Assembly (NCBI GenBank): GCA_020356025.1 | Contig: CP070630.1 | Coordinates: forward strand, 1,659,218-1,694,882 | DNA: 35,665 nucleotides | Source of the DNA: Dehalococcoidia bacterium | GTDB taxonomy: Bacteria > Chloroflexota > Dehalococcoidia > SM23-28-2 | Direction: 5' to 3' | Part shown: one piece after another, positions 17,884 through 24,863 of the stretch | Position numbering within the stretch: the stretch's first letter is position 1 | How the letters are laid out: each line of letters opens with the position of its first letter | Program-made: the position numbers and the translations under genes | Notes under the pieces: generated by a model | Seen by the model: only the letters and a program-made list of their open reading frames with translations | The model's database searches: none | What the model was told of the DNA's origin: nothing

Positions 17884-18561
17884 CTAGAGTTCGGGAAAAC
17901 CCAGCTCGGCGCTGGACCACCCGCCGGCACCTACCAGCGGCACGAAACGGCACGGGCCCAGCCGCTTGGTGGTGAGACCGTCCGGGCTGTTGGTTACCAG
18001 AAGCAGCTCTTGCACGTCGTGGGCGCCCACCGGGATCACCAGCCGTCCCTCAGGCGCCAACTGCTCGACCAGGCCGGGCGCAACGTCGGGTGCCGCAGCC
18101 GTTACCAGTATCCCTTCGTACGGTGCTTCCTCCGGCCAGCCCAGGGTATCCCCCGTCAAGTGAACCTGGACGTTATCGTATCCCAGTTCCGCCAGGACGG
18201 CCGCCGCCCGCTCGGCCAGAGGGGCGATGCGCTCCACCGTCACCACTCGCGCCGTCAGCTCGGCCAGGATGGCCGCCTGATAGCCCGAGCCGGTCCCCAG
18301 CTCCAGCACCTTCTCATCACCCTTGAGTTCGAGGGCTTCGGTCATCATGGCCACGATGAGGGGCTGAGAGATGGTCTGGCCGTGGCCGATGGGAAGGGGA
18401 CGGTTCTCGTAGGCGAAGGCGCGCAGGTCATCCGAGACGAACTTCGCTCGCGGAACGCTGGCCATGGCCGCCAGCACTCGTTCGTCGCGGATGTCGTGGC
18501 GGAGCTCCGTCAGGAGTCGGCCCTTGGCTCTCTCCAGCAGGCTATAGGTTGCCTTGGCCAT
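17884..18561 (-). CDS. pcm: Protein-L-isoaspartate O-methyltransferase
   Basis: 225 residues, typical length. It repairs isoaspartyl residues in aged proteins by methyl transfer from S-adenosylmethionine. Family words seen: the N-terminal helix with VPRAKFV, the active-site segment RPLPIGHGQTISQPLIVAMM, motif I VLELGTGSGYQAAILAEL, VVTVERIAPLAERA, the segment ILVTAAAPDVAPGLVEQLAPEGRLVIPVG and the C-terminal RFVPLVG. All are intact. ATG 18561 lacks a strong ribosome site. It is transcribed divergently from the DUF72 gene and separated from xerC/D by an AT-rich gap. Confidence 0.95.
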   Translation of the reverse strand: MAKATYSLLERAKGRLLTELRHDIRDERVLAAMASVPRAKFVSDDLRAFAYENRPLPIGHGQTISQPLIVAMMTEALELKGDEKVLELGTGSGYQAAILAELTARVVTVERIAPLAERAAAVLAELGYDNVQVHLTGDTLGWPEEAPYEGILVTAAAPDVAPGLVEQLAPEGRLVIPVGAHDVQELLLVTNSPDGLTTKRLGPCRFVPLVGAGGWSSAELGFPEL

Positions 18562-18596
18562 GCAAGACCACTACCCAGAAGCGAATTTCTAAAATA

Positions 18597-18602
18597 ATTA
18601 TA
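18597..18602 (-). promoter_or_regulatory. TATAAT -10 element for pcm
   Basis: A perfect minus-strand TATAAT lies 36 bases before the pcm start. No good -35 is visible, so confidence is limited. Confidence 0.35.
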
Positions 18603-18633
18603 TCATCGACCCGCTCCGATAGCGAGGCGGTTT

Positions 18634-18642
18634 TGCTATAAT
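18634..18642 (+). promoter_or_regulatory. Extended -10 TGCTATAAT for the DUF72 gene
   Basis: TGC followed by a perfect TATAAT, 35 bases before the GTG at 18678; this element can work without a -35. It is arranged back to back with the pcm -10. Confidence 0.5.
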
Positions 18643-18677
18643 CGCCGCGACGGGGCATTCCCGAACAGGAGGGTATC

Positions 18678-19436
18678 GTGGGCGCTCGCTTCTGGATCGG
18701 TACCTCTGGCTGGCACTATGCTCACTGGCAGGGCCCATTCTATCCCGAGGATGTGCCCACTTCTGGCTGGCTGGCTCACTACATCCAGCACTTCCCTACA
18801 GTCGAGATCAACAACAGCTTCTATCGCCAGCCCAAGATCAGCGCATGGCAGCTCTGGCGCCGCTCCGTCCCCGACGGCTTTCGCTTCGCCGTTAAGGTCA
18901 ATCGTTTCATCACACACATCAAGCGGCTGAAGGAGCCGGAGGAGCCTGTGCAGCGCTTCCTCGAGGGCGCCCGCCTGTTAGAGGACCGCCTCGGCCCTCT
19001 CCTCTACCAGCTTCCGCCCAACTTCCATCGCACCGCCGAGAACGAGGCCAGGCTGGACGCTTTCCTGGACGTTCTGCCCTCTGGCCTCGAACACGTCTTC
19101 GAGTTCCGCCACGAGTCCTGGTTTCAGGACGATGTCTTCCGCCTGCTGCGCCGCCACAACGTCGGCTTCTGCGCCTTCGATATGCCGGACATGGAGTGCC
19201 CCCTGCTGGCCACGGCCTCTTTTGCCTACGTGCGCTTCCACGGCAGCGATGCCCTCTACGCCAGCAACTACAGCCCCGAGATGCTGGAGGGATGGGCCGA
19301 ACGCTTGCGTCACCTGGCCGAGGGCCTGAGCGACGTCTACGTCTACTTCAACAACGACGCCTACGCCTACGCCGTCTACAACGCCCAGACGCTGGCCGAG
19401 CTGCTGGCAGCGCCGATGGGGCTGGTGGGAGAGTAG
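18678..19436 (+). CDS. DUF72 (YecE-like) protein
   Basis: 252 residues, a TIM-barrel-like fold. Characteristic words: WIGTSGWHYAHWQGPFYP at the start, FPTVEINNSFYRQP, FRFAVKVNRFITHIKRL, LGPLLYQLPPNF, HVFEFRHESWF and YVYFNNDAYAYAVYNAQTL near the end. The biochemical role is not established; the pocket lined by the conserved Glu/Asn/Arg/His residues suggests a hydrolase or binding function. GTG 18678 is supported by GGAGGG six bases upstream. Its stop codon abuts the uvrC stop with no base between, so the two genes are exactly end to end. Confidence 0.92.
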   Translation: MGARFWIGTSGWHYAHWQGPFYPEDVPTSGWLAHYIQHFPTVEINNSFYRQPKISAWQLWRRSVPDGFRFAVKVNRFITHIKRLKEPEEPVQRFLEGARLLEDRLGPLLYQLPPNFHRTAENEARLDAFLDVLPSGLEHVFEFRHESWFQDDVFRLLRRHNVGFCAFDMPDMECPLLATASFAYVRFHGSDALYASNYSPEMLEGWAERLRHLAEGLSDVYVYFNNDAYAYAVYNAQTLAELLAAPMGLVGE

Positions 19437-21365
19437 CTACAGTCCCTCCCGCACCCTCTCTGCCAGCGCCCGCGTGAAGCCCGGCGTGGCCGCGATGTCG
19501 TCCAGCGACGCCTGCCGGATGCGCTGCACCGACCCGAACTTGCGCAGCAGCGCTCGCTTCCGCTTCGGCCCGATGCCGGGGATGGCATCGAGGGCCGACC
19601 GGGCGCTCGCCTTCTGCCGCACGCCCCGGTGGTAGGTGATCGCGAAGCGATGGGCCTCGTCGCGGATGCGCTGCACCAGGTACAGCGCCTGCGACGTCCG
19701 CGGCAGCACTATCGGCTCCGACATGTCCTGCACGAACAGCTCCTCGTGCTGCTTGGCCAACCCGGCAGCGGGGATGTCTGCGACGCCCAGGTCGCGCATC
19801 ACGTCCAGCGCCGCGTTTAGCTGCCCCTTGCCGCCGTCCACTATCACCAGGTCGGGCAGGGTGCCGAAGGACTCGTCATACCCTACTGCTCCTTCGTCCG
19901 CTCGCCCTGAGCCTGTCCTGAGCGCAGCCGAAGGGCGGGTGCGGTCCGAATCCGCCCGTGGTTCGACGGGCTCACCACGAGCGGATGCCCGCTTGAACCG
20001 ACGCCGCAACACTTCCTGGAGCATGGCGTAGTCGTCGGCCCCGGCCACCGTCTTGATGCGAAAGCGCCGGTACTCCGCCGAGCGAGGCCGTCCGTCCTGG
20101 AAGACCACCATGCTCCCCACCGCCGACGTGCCGCCGATGCTGGAGATGTCGTAGCACTCGATCCGCTGGGGCAGGTTCGGCAGGTTCAACTCCTCCTGCA
20201 GCTCGTCCAGGGCCGCTCGCGTCTTGCCGGTGTCGGCCAGCCACCTGGCCTGCATCATCTGGAGCGCCTCGCGCGCGTTCTCCTCGGCCATCGCCACCAG
20301 CCGCCGCTTCTTGCCCCGCTGCGGTGTCACCAGCTCCGTCTTGCTCCCCCGCATCTGGGACAGCCACGTCTGGATGAGCGGGGCTTCCGCTAACTGGCAG
20401 GGCAGCAGGATGCGCTTGGGCACGTACGTGGCCGACTGGTAGAACTGCTTCAGGAAGCTGGCCACCACCTGCTCCTCCGGCTCGTCGCTCACGCCCTCCA
20501 AAGTGAAGGTGTCGCGCCCGATGACCTTGGTGGCCCGGATGAAGAACACCTGCACGCAGGCCTGATTGTCCTGGCGGGCCAGGCCGAACACGTCGGTGTC
20601 GATGAAGTCGGTCGTGGCCATCGCCTGGCGCTCGGTCACCCGCTCGACGGCGCGGATCTGGTCACGCAGGACGGCCGCCTGCTCGAACTCCCAGCCCTCG
20701 GCCGCCTCCTGCATCCTCTGGCGCAACTCCTTGAGTACCTCTTCCGCGCGTCCTTCCAGGAAGAGGATGACCTGGCGGATGACGTTGTCGTACTCCTCCT
20801 TGGTGCAGTAGCTGGAGCAGGGGGCGATGCAGCGATGAATGTAGTAGTCCAGGCAGGGGCGAGGGTCCTTGCCGGTGATGGCCTTCGTACAGGAGCGCCA
20901 GGTGAAGAGCTTCTTCACCAGGTCGAGCGTCTTGCGCACGGAGCCGGCGCTCGCATAGGGCCCGAAGTAGCGGATGCCGCCGTCGGGCTGAACGCGACGG
21001 GTGATCTCCACCCGCGGCCAGGGGTCGTTGAGGTCGATCTTCAGGTAGGGGTAGTGCTTGTCGTCCTTCAGGCGAACGTTGAAGAAGGGTTGGTGGCGCT
21101 TGACCAGATTGGCTTCCAGGATGAGGGCCTCCTGGGCGGAATCGGTGACGATGAACTCGAAGTCGGCGATCTGCTCCACCAACCGCCGAACCTTCGGCTC
21201 GAAGCTGTGAGGCGACCCGAAGTAGGAGCGGATGCGGCTGCGCAGGTTGGCCGCCTTGCCCACATAGATGACCTCGCCCTCGCCGTCGCGCATGATATAG
21301 ACGCCGGGGCGACTGGGAACAGCCGCCAGTTGGGCTTGCAGGCGCTCGGCCGTTGTGGTTTGCAT
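19437..21365 (-). CDS. uvrC: UvrABC system protein C with an in-frame palindromic insertion
   Basis: 642 residues against about 600-620 usually. It is the nuclease subunit that cuts both sides of a lesion in nucleotide excision repair. Domains: GIY-YIG at about 18-95 (GVYIM, VIYVGKA, RIRSYF), a Cys-rich middle (CLDYYIHRCIAPC), a UVR helical domain near 205-235 that contacts UvrB, a C-terminal RNase H-like nuclease (ECYDISSIGGTSAVGSMVV ... LVIVDGGKGQL ... HRFAITYHR), and tandem helix-hairpin-helix motifs at the end (IPGIGPKRKRALL, AATPGFTRALAERV). Residues about 461-490 are an extra segment containing GEPVEP and AALRTGSGR, encoded by a mobile palindrome placed in the loop before LVIVDGGKG. ATG 21365 is preferred over an open extension to 21413 because conservation begins there. 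Confidence 0.95.
   Translation of the reverse strand: MQTTTAERLQAQLAAVPSRPGVYIMRDGEGEVIYVGKAANLRSRIRSYFGSPHSFEPKVRRLVEQIADFEFIVTDSAQEALILEANLVKRHQPFFNVRLKDDKHYPYLKIDLNDPWPRVEITRRVQPDGGIRYFGPYASAGSVRKTLDLVKKLFTWRSCTKAITGKDPRPCLDYYIHRCIAPCSSYCTKEEYDNVIRQVILFLEGRAEEVLKELRQRMQEAAEGWEFEQAAVLRDQIRAVERVTERQAMATTDFIDTDVFGLARQDNQACVQVFFIRATKVIGRDTFTLEGVSDEPEEQVVASFLKQFYQSATYVPKRILLPCQLAEAPLIQTWLSQMRGSKTELVTPQRGKKRRLVAMAEENAREALQMMQARWLADTGKTRAALDELQEELNLPNLPQRIECYDISSIGGTSAVGSMVVFQDGRPRSAEYRRFRIKTVAGADDYAMLQEVLRRRFKRASARGEPVEPRADSDRTRPSAALRTGSGRADEGAVGYDESFGTLPDLVIVDGGKGQLNAALDVMRDLGVADIPAAGLAKQHEELFVQDMSEPIVLPRTSQALYLVQRIRDEAHRFAITYHRGVRQKASARSALDAIPGIGPKRKRALLRKFGSVQRIRQASLDDIAATPGFTRALAERVREGL
19897..19985. 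mobile_element. Palindromic element inserted in frame inside uvrC
   Basis: 89 bases bounded by perfect 8-bp inverted ends, TCCGCTCG (19897-19904) and CGAGCGGA (19978-19985). Inside are the words GCCCTGAGCCTGTCCTGAG and GGTTCGACGGGCTCACCACG. Read in the uvrC frame it gives about 30 residues without a stop. This fits a small non-autonomous palindrome tolerated in coding sequence, comparable in concept to Rickettsia palindromic elements. Confidence 0.75.
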
Positions 21366-21438
21366 CGCTATCTCTCTCGTTTCATTGTAGCGCCTGGCCC
21401 AGAGCCCCCTCAACCGAATCCTCCGGCGGTGCCCATCC

Positions 21439-21468
21439 TTTACATTGTCGGGGCAGGTGGCATACTAT
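21439..21468 (+). promoter_or_regulatory. Candidate promoter TTTACA-N18-TACTAT
   Basis: TTTACA (21439-21444) and TACTAT (21463-21468) with an 18-base spacer, about 25 bases before the lipoprotein leader. Confidence 0.45.
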
Positions 21469-21499
21469 GGCTGCACACGAGGCATTGGTGGGAGGACAC

Positions 21500-22309
21500 A
21501 TGGTGTGGCGTAAGACCTTTCGACTAGCCCTGCTGGCCATCGCCGGCCTGGCGCTGTTGAGCCTGGCCGCAGCCTGCGAAGAGGAGGACGAGGGGCCGAC
21601 GACTACGCCCGCCGCGACGTCCGCGGCGACCAGCACGCCGCTTGCCAGTGAGTGTGTGCCCCAGGAGCCTCCCGAGGGTCAGGCCAACCTGTTCCACAAT
21701 CCGGGCCTCGAGTCGGGCCGGGAGCCCTGGTGCTCCCTTCATCCTGAGCAAGTACCTCCCTTCGAGGTGAGTCAGGATTTCGCTCAGTCCGGCGAGTCCA
21801 GCGCCCTGCTGCGGATGCGCGTGCCGGCCGAGGAGGTGGGCAAGGCGAAGGTGTTCTACCTCGTGCAGGAGGTAACACCCGAGGAGTTCCCCGAGCTGAT
21901 ATCAGGCTACTACCGAGTGGAGAGCTGGAGTAAGGGCACCCCCAAGCAGTATCTCCAGTTCGTCGTCATTGCCTTCGATGTCGTCAATCTGGAAGCCGGC
22001 TACCCCAACTACCAGATGCGCTACCCCCTGGCGGGCATCAGCGAGGAACCCTTCAACATCGCCAACGCCTTCTTCGTCTTCCTTACCAAGGAGGAGCCGC
22101 GCACCGGCGAGTGGATCTACTTTGAGCGCAATATCAAGGAAGACTTCGAGCAGTTCTGGGGAGTCGCGCCGGAAGGCTTCTCTAAGCTTCGCGTTCTGTT
22201 CGAGGTTCGCTACGATGACAAGCAGGCGGGCACTACTCCGGCGGAGGCTGACGTCTACTACGACAGCCTTTATATGGGGCCCGCCAGCGAGAACCCCAAC
22301 AACCCTTGA
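21500..22309 (+). CDS. Lipoprotein with a carbohydrate-binding-like jelly-roll domain
   Basis: 269 residues. Signal RKTFRLALLAIAGLALLSLA, lipobox LAAAC-EEEDEG, then a short TTP linker. The mature part starts with ANLFHNPGLESGREPWCS, the typical opening of CBM-like beta-sandwich domains, then FEVSQDFAQSGESSALLRM (ligand-face strand), VFYLVQEV, GYYRVESW and a C-terminal LRVLFEVRYDD ... ADVYYDSLYMG, again a jelly-roll closing strand. Sugar binding is inferred from this pattern only. ATG 21500 has GGGAGG four to five bases upstream; a longer open frame back to 21353 lacks this. It is divergent from uvrC; its stop codon overlaps the -35 of the following tRNA. Confidence 0.75.
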   Translation: MVWRKTFRLALLAIAGLALLSLAAACEEEDEGPTTTPAATSAATSTPLASECVPQEPPEGQANLFHNPGLESGREPWCSLHPEQVPPFEVSQDFAQSGESSALLRMRVPAEEVGKAKVFYLVQEVTPEEFPELISGYYRVESWSKGTPKQYLQFVVIAFDVVNLEAGYPNYQMRYPLAGISEEPFNIANAFFVFLTKEEPRTGEWIYFERNIKEDFEQFWGVAPEGFSKLRVLFEVRYDDKQAGTTPAEADVYYDSLYMGPASENPNNP

Positions 22310-22335
22310 AGTGCTTCTGTCGCCCCTGATATAAT
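22306..22335 (+). promoter_or_regulatory. tRNA promoter TTGAAG-N18-TATAAT
   Basis: TTGAAG (22306-22311, overlapping the upstream stop codon) and a perfect TATAAT (22330-22335), ending ten bases before the tRNA. Confidence 0.65.
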
Positions 22336-22345
22336 CGCCCTGCTC

Positions 22346-22417
22346 GGCAGCGTAGCTCAGTGGTAGAGCAGGGGACTCATAAGCCCTGGGTCGGGGGTTC
22401 GAATCCCTCCGCTGCCA
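22346..22417 (+). tRNA. tRNA with anticodon CAT (elongator Met, or Ile2)
   Basis: Acceptor stem GGCAGCG/CGCTGCC, D arm GCTC-AGTGGTA-GAGC, anticodon loop CTCATAA, variable GGGTC and T arm GGGGG-TTCGAAT-CCCTC, discriminator A. CCA is not encoded (ACTA follows). The anticodon stem GGGGA/GCCCT has an A-G mismatch next to the loop. It lacks the initiator hallmarks (1-72 mismatch, three G-C pairs), so it is elongator Met or a lysidine-modified Ile tRNA; sequence alone does not decide. The 3' part is repeated at 24718. Confidence 0.9.
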
Positions 22418-22438
22418 CTAGAGGCAAAGACCGAATCT

Positions 22439-22473
22439 GTCCCCTGGTCGCGAAACCAGGGGACTCGTCTTTT
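22439..22473 (+). terminator. Intrinsic terminator of the CAT tRNA
   Basis: Perfect 10-bp stem GTCCCCTGGT/ACCAGGGGAC with a six-base loop, followed by TCGTCTTTT, 21 bases after the tRNA. Confidence 0.8.
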
Positions 22474-22606
22474 CGGGACGTTTCTAGCTTGCTGACGTAG
22501 ATTCGCCAGAGCGCCCAATACCGCGGCGTCCGACGAGGGGATTACTGGGCCCTTGGTCAGCCCTGCCGCGCTTTCTGACCTCGGGTGACTGGTGTAGAAT
22601 ATTGCC

Positions 22607-22632
22607 GCCATGGAGCCGGGCATCCAGTACGC
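22607..22632 (-). repeat. Dispersed repeat copy (GCGTACTGGATGCC word), minus strand
   Basis: The reverse complement matches 33238-33263 at 24 of 26 bases, and weaker similarity continues on both sides. It lies inside the mini-island, upstream of the first membrane gene. Confidence 0.5.
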
Positions 22633-22704
22633 GCAGCGACCGAGTTGGTGGACCTCGCCATCCGACACGCTGACAGATTCGAAGTTGCGTAGGAGGAAGG
22701 AATC

Positions 22705-23406
22705 ATGGTAGGAGATGGCGCCCCATCAACAGAAAGTGGTCAGGAGCACCCCGTACACCCGGCCTGGGTCGAGGCCGCTTCCCACTGGGTTGAGATCGGT
22801 TCGGCCATCCTGATGGCTATAGCCCTGGTCGGCACCTCCTACAGCGCCTGGCAGTCCAATCGATGGGGGGGCGTGGAAGCCACGTCGTTCGCCCAAGCTT
22901 CGTCCGCCCGGACTGAGTGGGCGTCGATATTCGCTGGGGCCACCCAAGAGATAGCTTACGACGCTATTACCTTCGGCGAGTTCGCTCTCAAGTTCGGTTC
23001 GGCGGCTCTCGAAGATCCGGCCGTGAAGGATGAAGCCGAGGCTCTAGCGGATTTGCTGATGCGCGACGAGTTCCGTGTAGCCCTTGATGCATGGCTGGCT
23101 CTCGATCCGCTCAACAACCCTGACGCGCCGAAGACGCCTTTCGATGTCGCTGAGTACGAGAATGCCACCTTGACGATAGGGGACGAGCTTTTCAGATTGG
23201 CCGAAGAGAAGATGCAGGAGGGCAAGGAGGCGAACCAGAACAGCGACGACTACATCCTCGCGACGGTCTTCTTTGCATCCGTCGTGTTCTTTGCCGGGGT
23301 CGCGCCCAAGTTCAGAAGCATCAATGTGAGGCTCAGCGTGCTTGCACTCTCTCTTGTCGGGCTTGGCTTCGGTCTTGAGCGGGTGGCTACCCTCCCCTTC
23401 CACTAG
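22705..23406 (+). CDS. Three-helix membrane protein of unknown function
   Basis: 233 residues. One transmembrane helix lies near the N-terminus (IGSAILMAIALVGTSYSAWQS), followed by NRWGGVEATSFAQASSART. A helical soluble region of about 120 residues comes next, containing LALDPLNNPDAPKTPFDVAEY. Two C-terminal helices follow (ILATVFFASVVFFAGVA and LSVLALSLVGLGFGLERVATLPF). The combination of an AWQSNRWGG-type junction, NPxAPxxPF and a closing pair of helices is a pattern I know from unnamed membrane proteins of Actinobacteria and Chloroflexota; no function is established. ATG 22705 has a strong AGGAGGAAGGA site. A TGTAGAAT extended -10 at 22593-22600 may drive it. It is the first gene of the mini-island. 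Confidence 0.82.
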   Translation: MVGDGAPSTESGQEHPVHPAWVEAASHWVEIGSAILMAIALVGTSYSAWQSNRWGGVEATSFAQASSARTEWASIFAGATQEIAYDAITFGEFALKFGSAALEDPAVKDEAEALADLLMRDEFRVALDAWLALDPLNNPDAPKTPFDVAEYENATLTIGDELFRLAEEKMQEGKEANQNSDDYILATVFFASVVFFAGVAPKFRSINVRLSVLALSLVGLGFGLERVATLPFH

Positions 23407-23931
23407 CGCGCCGAACTCCCAAAGCTGCTGCTCCTCAGGGGTCAGCAGGGCCGCAGAACATTATGGTAGACGAATAAGCGTTCTACTGCCAAGAGTGTGA
23501 GGTCTCTCGGGCCGTTAGCATTCGTTGGAAGAAGCTGGGCCTACTGGCTTGGACGTAGTCGACCTCGATGCCGCCCGCGAGGGCGGGCCCGTCAATGTCC
23601 CGGGGATAGGCCACGTCATCGAGGCGGTCCTTATCCCGGTCCGCTGCTCGTTGGCCAGGGCGGCTCGGCTCTGAGCCTGTCAGCGTGCCCTTGCAGATCC
23701 CCCCATGGCAAAGATAGAATCCCCTGGGCAGCCGATTGGGTAAGGCGACCACGGGATTCGTTTATTGTTGAGGGTCTGAGAGTTGCCTGGGCAGAACCGC
23801 GCCGACAATAGTGATGCCTGGTCTGGAGTCAAAGGACTCTTCATCCAGGACTCGTCGGTTCAAATTACCCCGCGGCCCTTCAGGCGGCTTGAGCATCTGA
23901 CCGGTGATGCTGCACGACAAGGAGCTGTTGT
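23407..23931. other. Intergenic region inside the mini-island
   Basis: 525 bases with no supported gene. It contains a CCGCCC-GCGA-GGGCGG hairpin (23571-23586), a fragment GCTCTGAGCCTGTCAG resembling part of the uvrC palindromic element, and hairpin repeat copy 1. A minus-strand open frame of 89 codons crosses the repeat and is not believed. Confidence 0.5.
23691..23810. repeat. Hairpin repeat family, copy 1
   Basis: It starts TTGCAGATCCCCCCATGG and contains AAGATAGAATCCCCT. The 43-base hairpin at 23717-23759 is closed by GAATCCC/GGGATTC, with the loop words CAGCCGATTGGGTAAGGCGAC. The homology to copy 2 continues through GGGTCTGAGAGTTGCCTGGGCAGAA. Confidence 0.7.
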
Positions 23932-24345
23932 ATGCGCGAAAGGCTGATTTGGCTTAGCATCGGTATCGCTAGCATCTGGCTGGCCGTAACGCTTGTGAGC
24001 ATCTTCGCACCGGATTTTGTGAGCGGCAGCGAGCAGGAGCACATCCCTTTTGCGGCACTCTTCACATGGATCCCGGGGGCCTTTGCCAGCCGCTCCGTGC
24101 TAAATGAGATGGTGCGGCGCCGACATGGCAAGATAGAGCCCAAATACGTTTGGGCAGGTATCGCCATCACTACGGCGGGAATCTGGCTGGCGGTGACACT
24201 CGTGAGCATATTCGTTCCCCGAATGGAGACCGGATCCGATCCCACCCGGATACCGATAGCTGCGCTGCTGGCACCCATTGGAGGAGCAATTGGGACAGCT
24301 ATGGCCTGCGGGTACGCACGGGTGCTGGAAGAGGGCTTGGAGTAG
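23932..24345 (+). CDS. Internally duplicated four-helix membrane protein
   Basis: 137 residues built from two tandem copies of one unit: SIWLAVTLVSIFAPDFVSGS ... IPFAALFTWIPGA and GIWLAVTLVSIFVPRMETGS ... IPIAALLAPIGGA. Each copy gives two hydrophobic helices joined by a short polar loop with Gly-Ser and an acidic residue. The copies are linked by a basic segment (NEMVRRRHGKIEPK), so the topology should be two hairpins with the basic link inside. The nine-residue string WLAVTLVSI is identical in both halves and the DNA is similar too, suggesting a fairly recent duplication. ATG 23932 has AAGGAG seven bases upstream. I do not recognise the family; a small channel, transporter or antirepressor-like membrane module cannot be told apart. 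Confidence 0.75.
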   Translation: MRERLIWLSIGIASIWLAVTLVSIFAPDFVSGSEQEHIPFAALFTWIPGAFASRSVLNEMVRRRHGKIEPKYVWAGIAITTAGIWLAVTLVSIFVPRMETGSDPTRIPIAALLAPIGGAIGTAMACGYARVLEEGLE

Positions 24346-24717
24346 GAGTGCCAGGTCAGACGCGCCACCTGGCAAAGGGCAGCCAATTTGAGTGTGAATA
24401 TCCCTGGACGGACTGGGGGCTGCAATCCCATGCGGAGCTGAATCAAGATGCCGCTGTGTCATCTCCCTCGCCTCAGATGCGAGGAGCAAGTCCAAGTGGG
24501 GGCCGAGATGTACCTCAGGGGCCCTAAACAGATTCAGCGGAGCAGACAGAAGCCTCCCAACCAGAGAGACGGGGGCCGATTGCAGGCTGCCCCACGGTCA
24601 AGGTAGAATCCCCTCGTCAGCCATTTCGGCAAGGCGACCAGGGGATTTGTCCACTGTAGGGGGTCTGTGAGTTGCCTGGGCAGAATCGGGTAGACAAGTT
24701 CGTACCTGTTCTTGCCC
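24346..24717. other. Intergenic region at the right end of the mini-island
   Basis: No gene seen. Most of it is hairpin repeat copy 2, which ends about 20 bases before the tRNA-derived direct repeat. Confidence 0.5.
24580..24698. repeat. Hairpin repeat family, copy 2
   Basis: It begins TTGCAGGCTGCCCCACGGTC. The 43-base hairpin is at 24606-24648 (GAATCCCCT ... AGGGGATTT) with the loop word CAAGGCGAC, followed by GGGTCTGTGAGTTGCCTGGG as in copy 1. Confidence 0.7.
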
Positions 24718-24767
24718 CAGAGGACTCATAAGCCCTGGATCGGGGGTTCAAATCCCTCCGCTGCCAC
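24718..24767 (+). repeat. Partial tRNA copy (direct repeat of the CAT tRNA 3' end)
   Basis: 47 of 50 bases match 22369-22418, from just before the anticodon stem through the acceptor end. It has no D arm or 5' acceptor strand, so it cannot be a functional tRNA. Confidence 0.85.
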
Positions 24768-24799
24768 CACGAACCGCACGATGGTGGGGGCCGCAGGAC

Positions 24800-24820
24800 G
24801 GGCAGGCGGGCGGCCTGCCC
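24800..24820 (-). terminator. GC-rich hairpin after the sugar-binding protein gene
   Basis: GGGCAGG/CCTGCCC, a 7-bp perfect stem with a seven-base loop, lies 44 bases beyond the stop at 24864. No U-run is seen. Its core resembles the 20-bp palindrome near eno. Confidence 0.4.
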
Positions 24821-24863
24821 ATCATCCGGATCACCGCGGCGGCGTTCACGGGCTGGCGGCTCG

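Larger units (their letters stand above)
22369..24767. mobile_element. Candidate tRNA-flanked mini-island (no integrase)
   Basis: The last 50 bases of the tRNA locus (22369-22418) recur at 24718-24767 with three differences, in the same orientation. This is the layout left by tyrosine-integrase insertion at a tRNA 3' end. The 2.35-kb interior holds two membrane-protein genes and two hairpin repeats but no integrase, transposase or toxin-antitoxin that I can see. The distal copy ends CCACCA, whereas the resident tRNA ends CCACTA. Confidence 0.5.

Noticed and set aside
22357-22668. 103-codon minus-strand ORF over the CAT tRNA and its terminator
   Set aside because: It runs through the tRNA and the dispersed repeat; the similarity of its AYWMPGS word to another intergenic frame at 33240 reflects the DNA repeat, not a protein family.
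23483-23752. 89-codon minus-strand ORF inside the mini-island
   Set aside because: Its first third is read from the hairpin repeat, and no integrase or other motif could be recognised in the rest.
24718-24767. A second functional CAT tRNA
   Set aside because: Only the anticodon-to-acceptor part is present; the 5' acceptor strand and D arm are missing.
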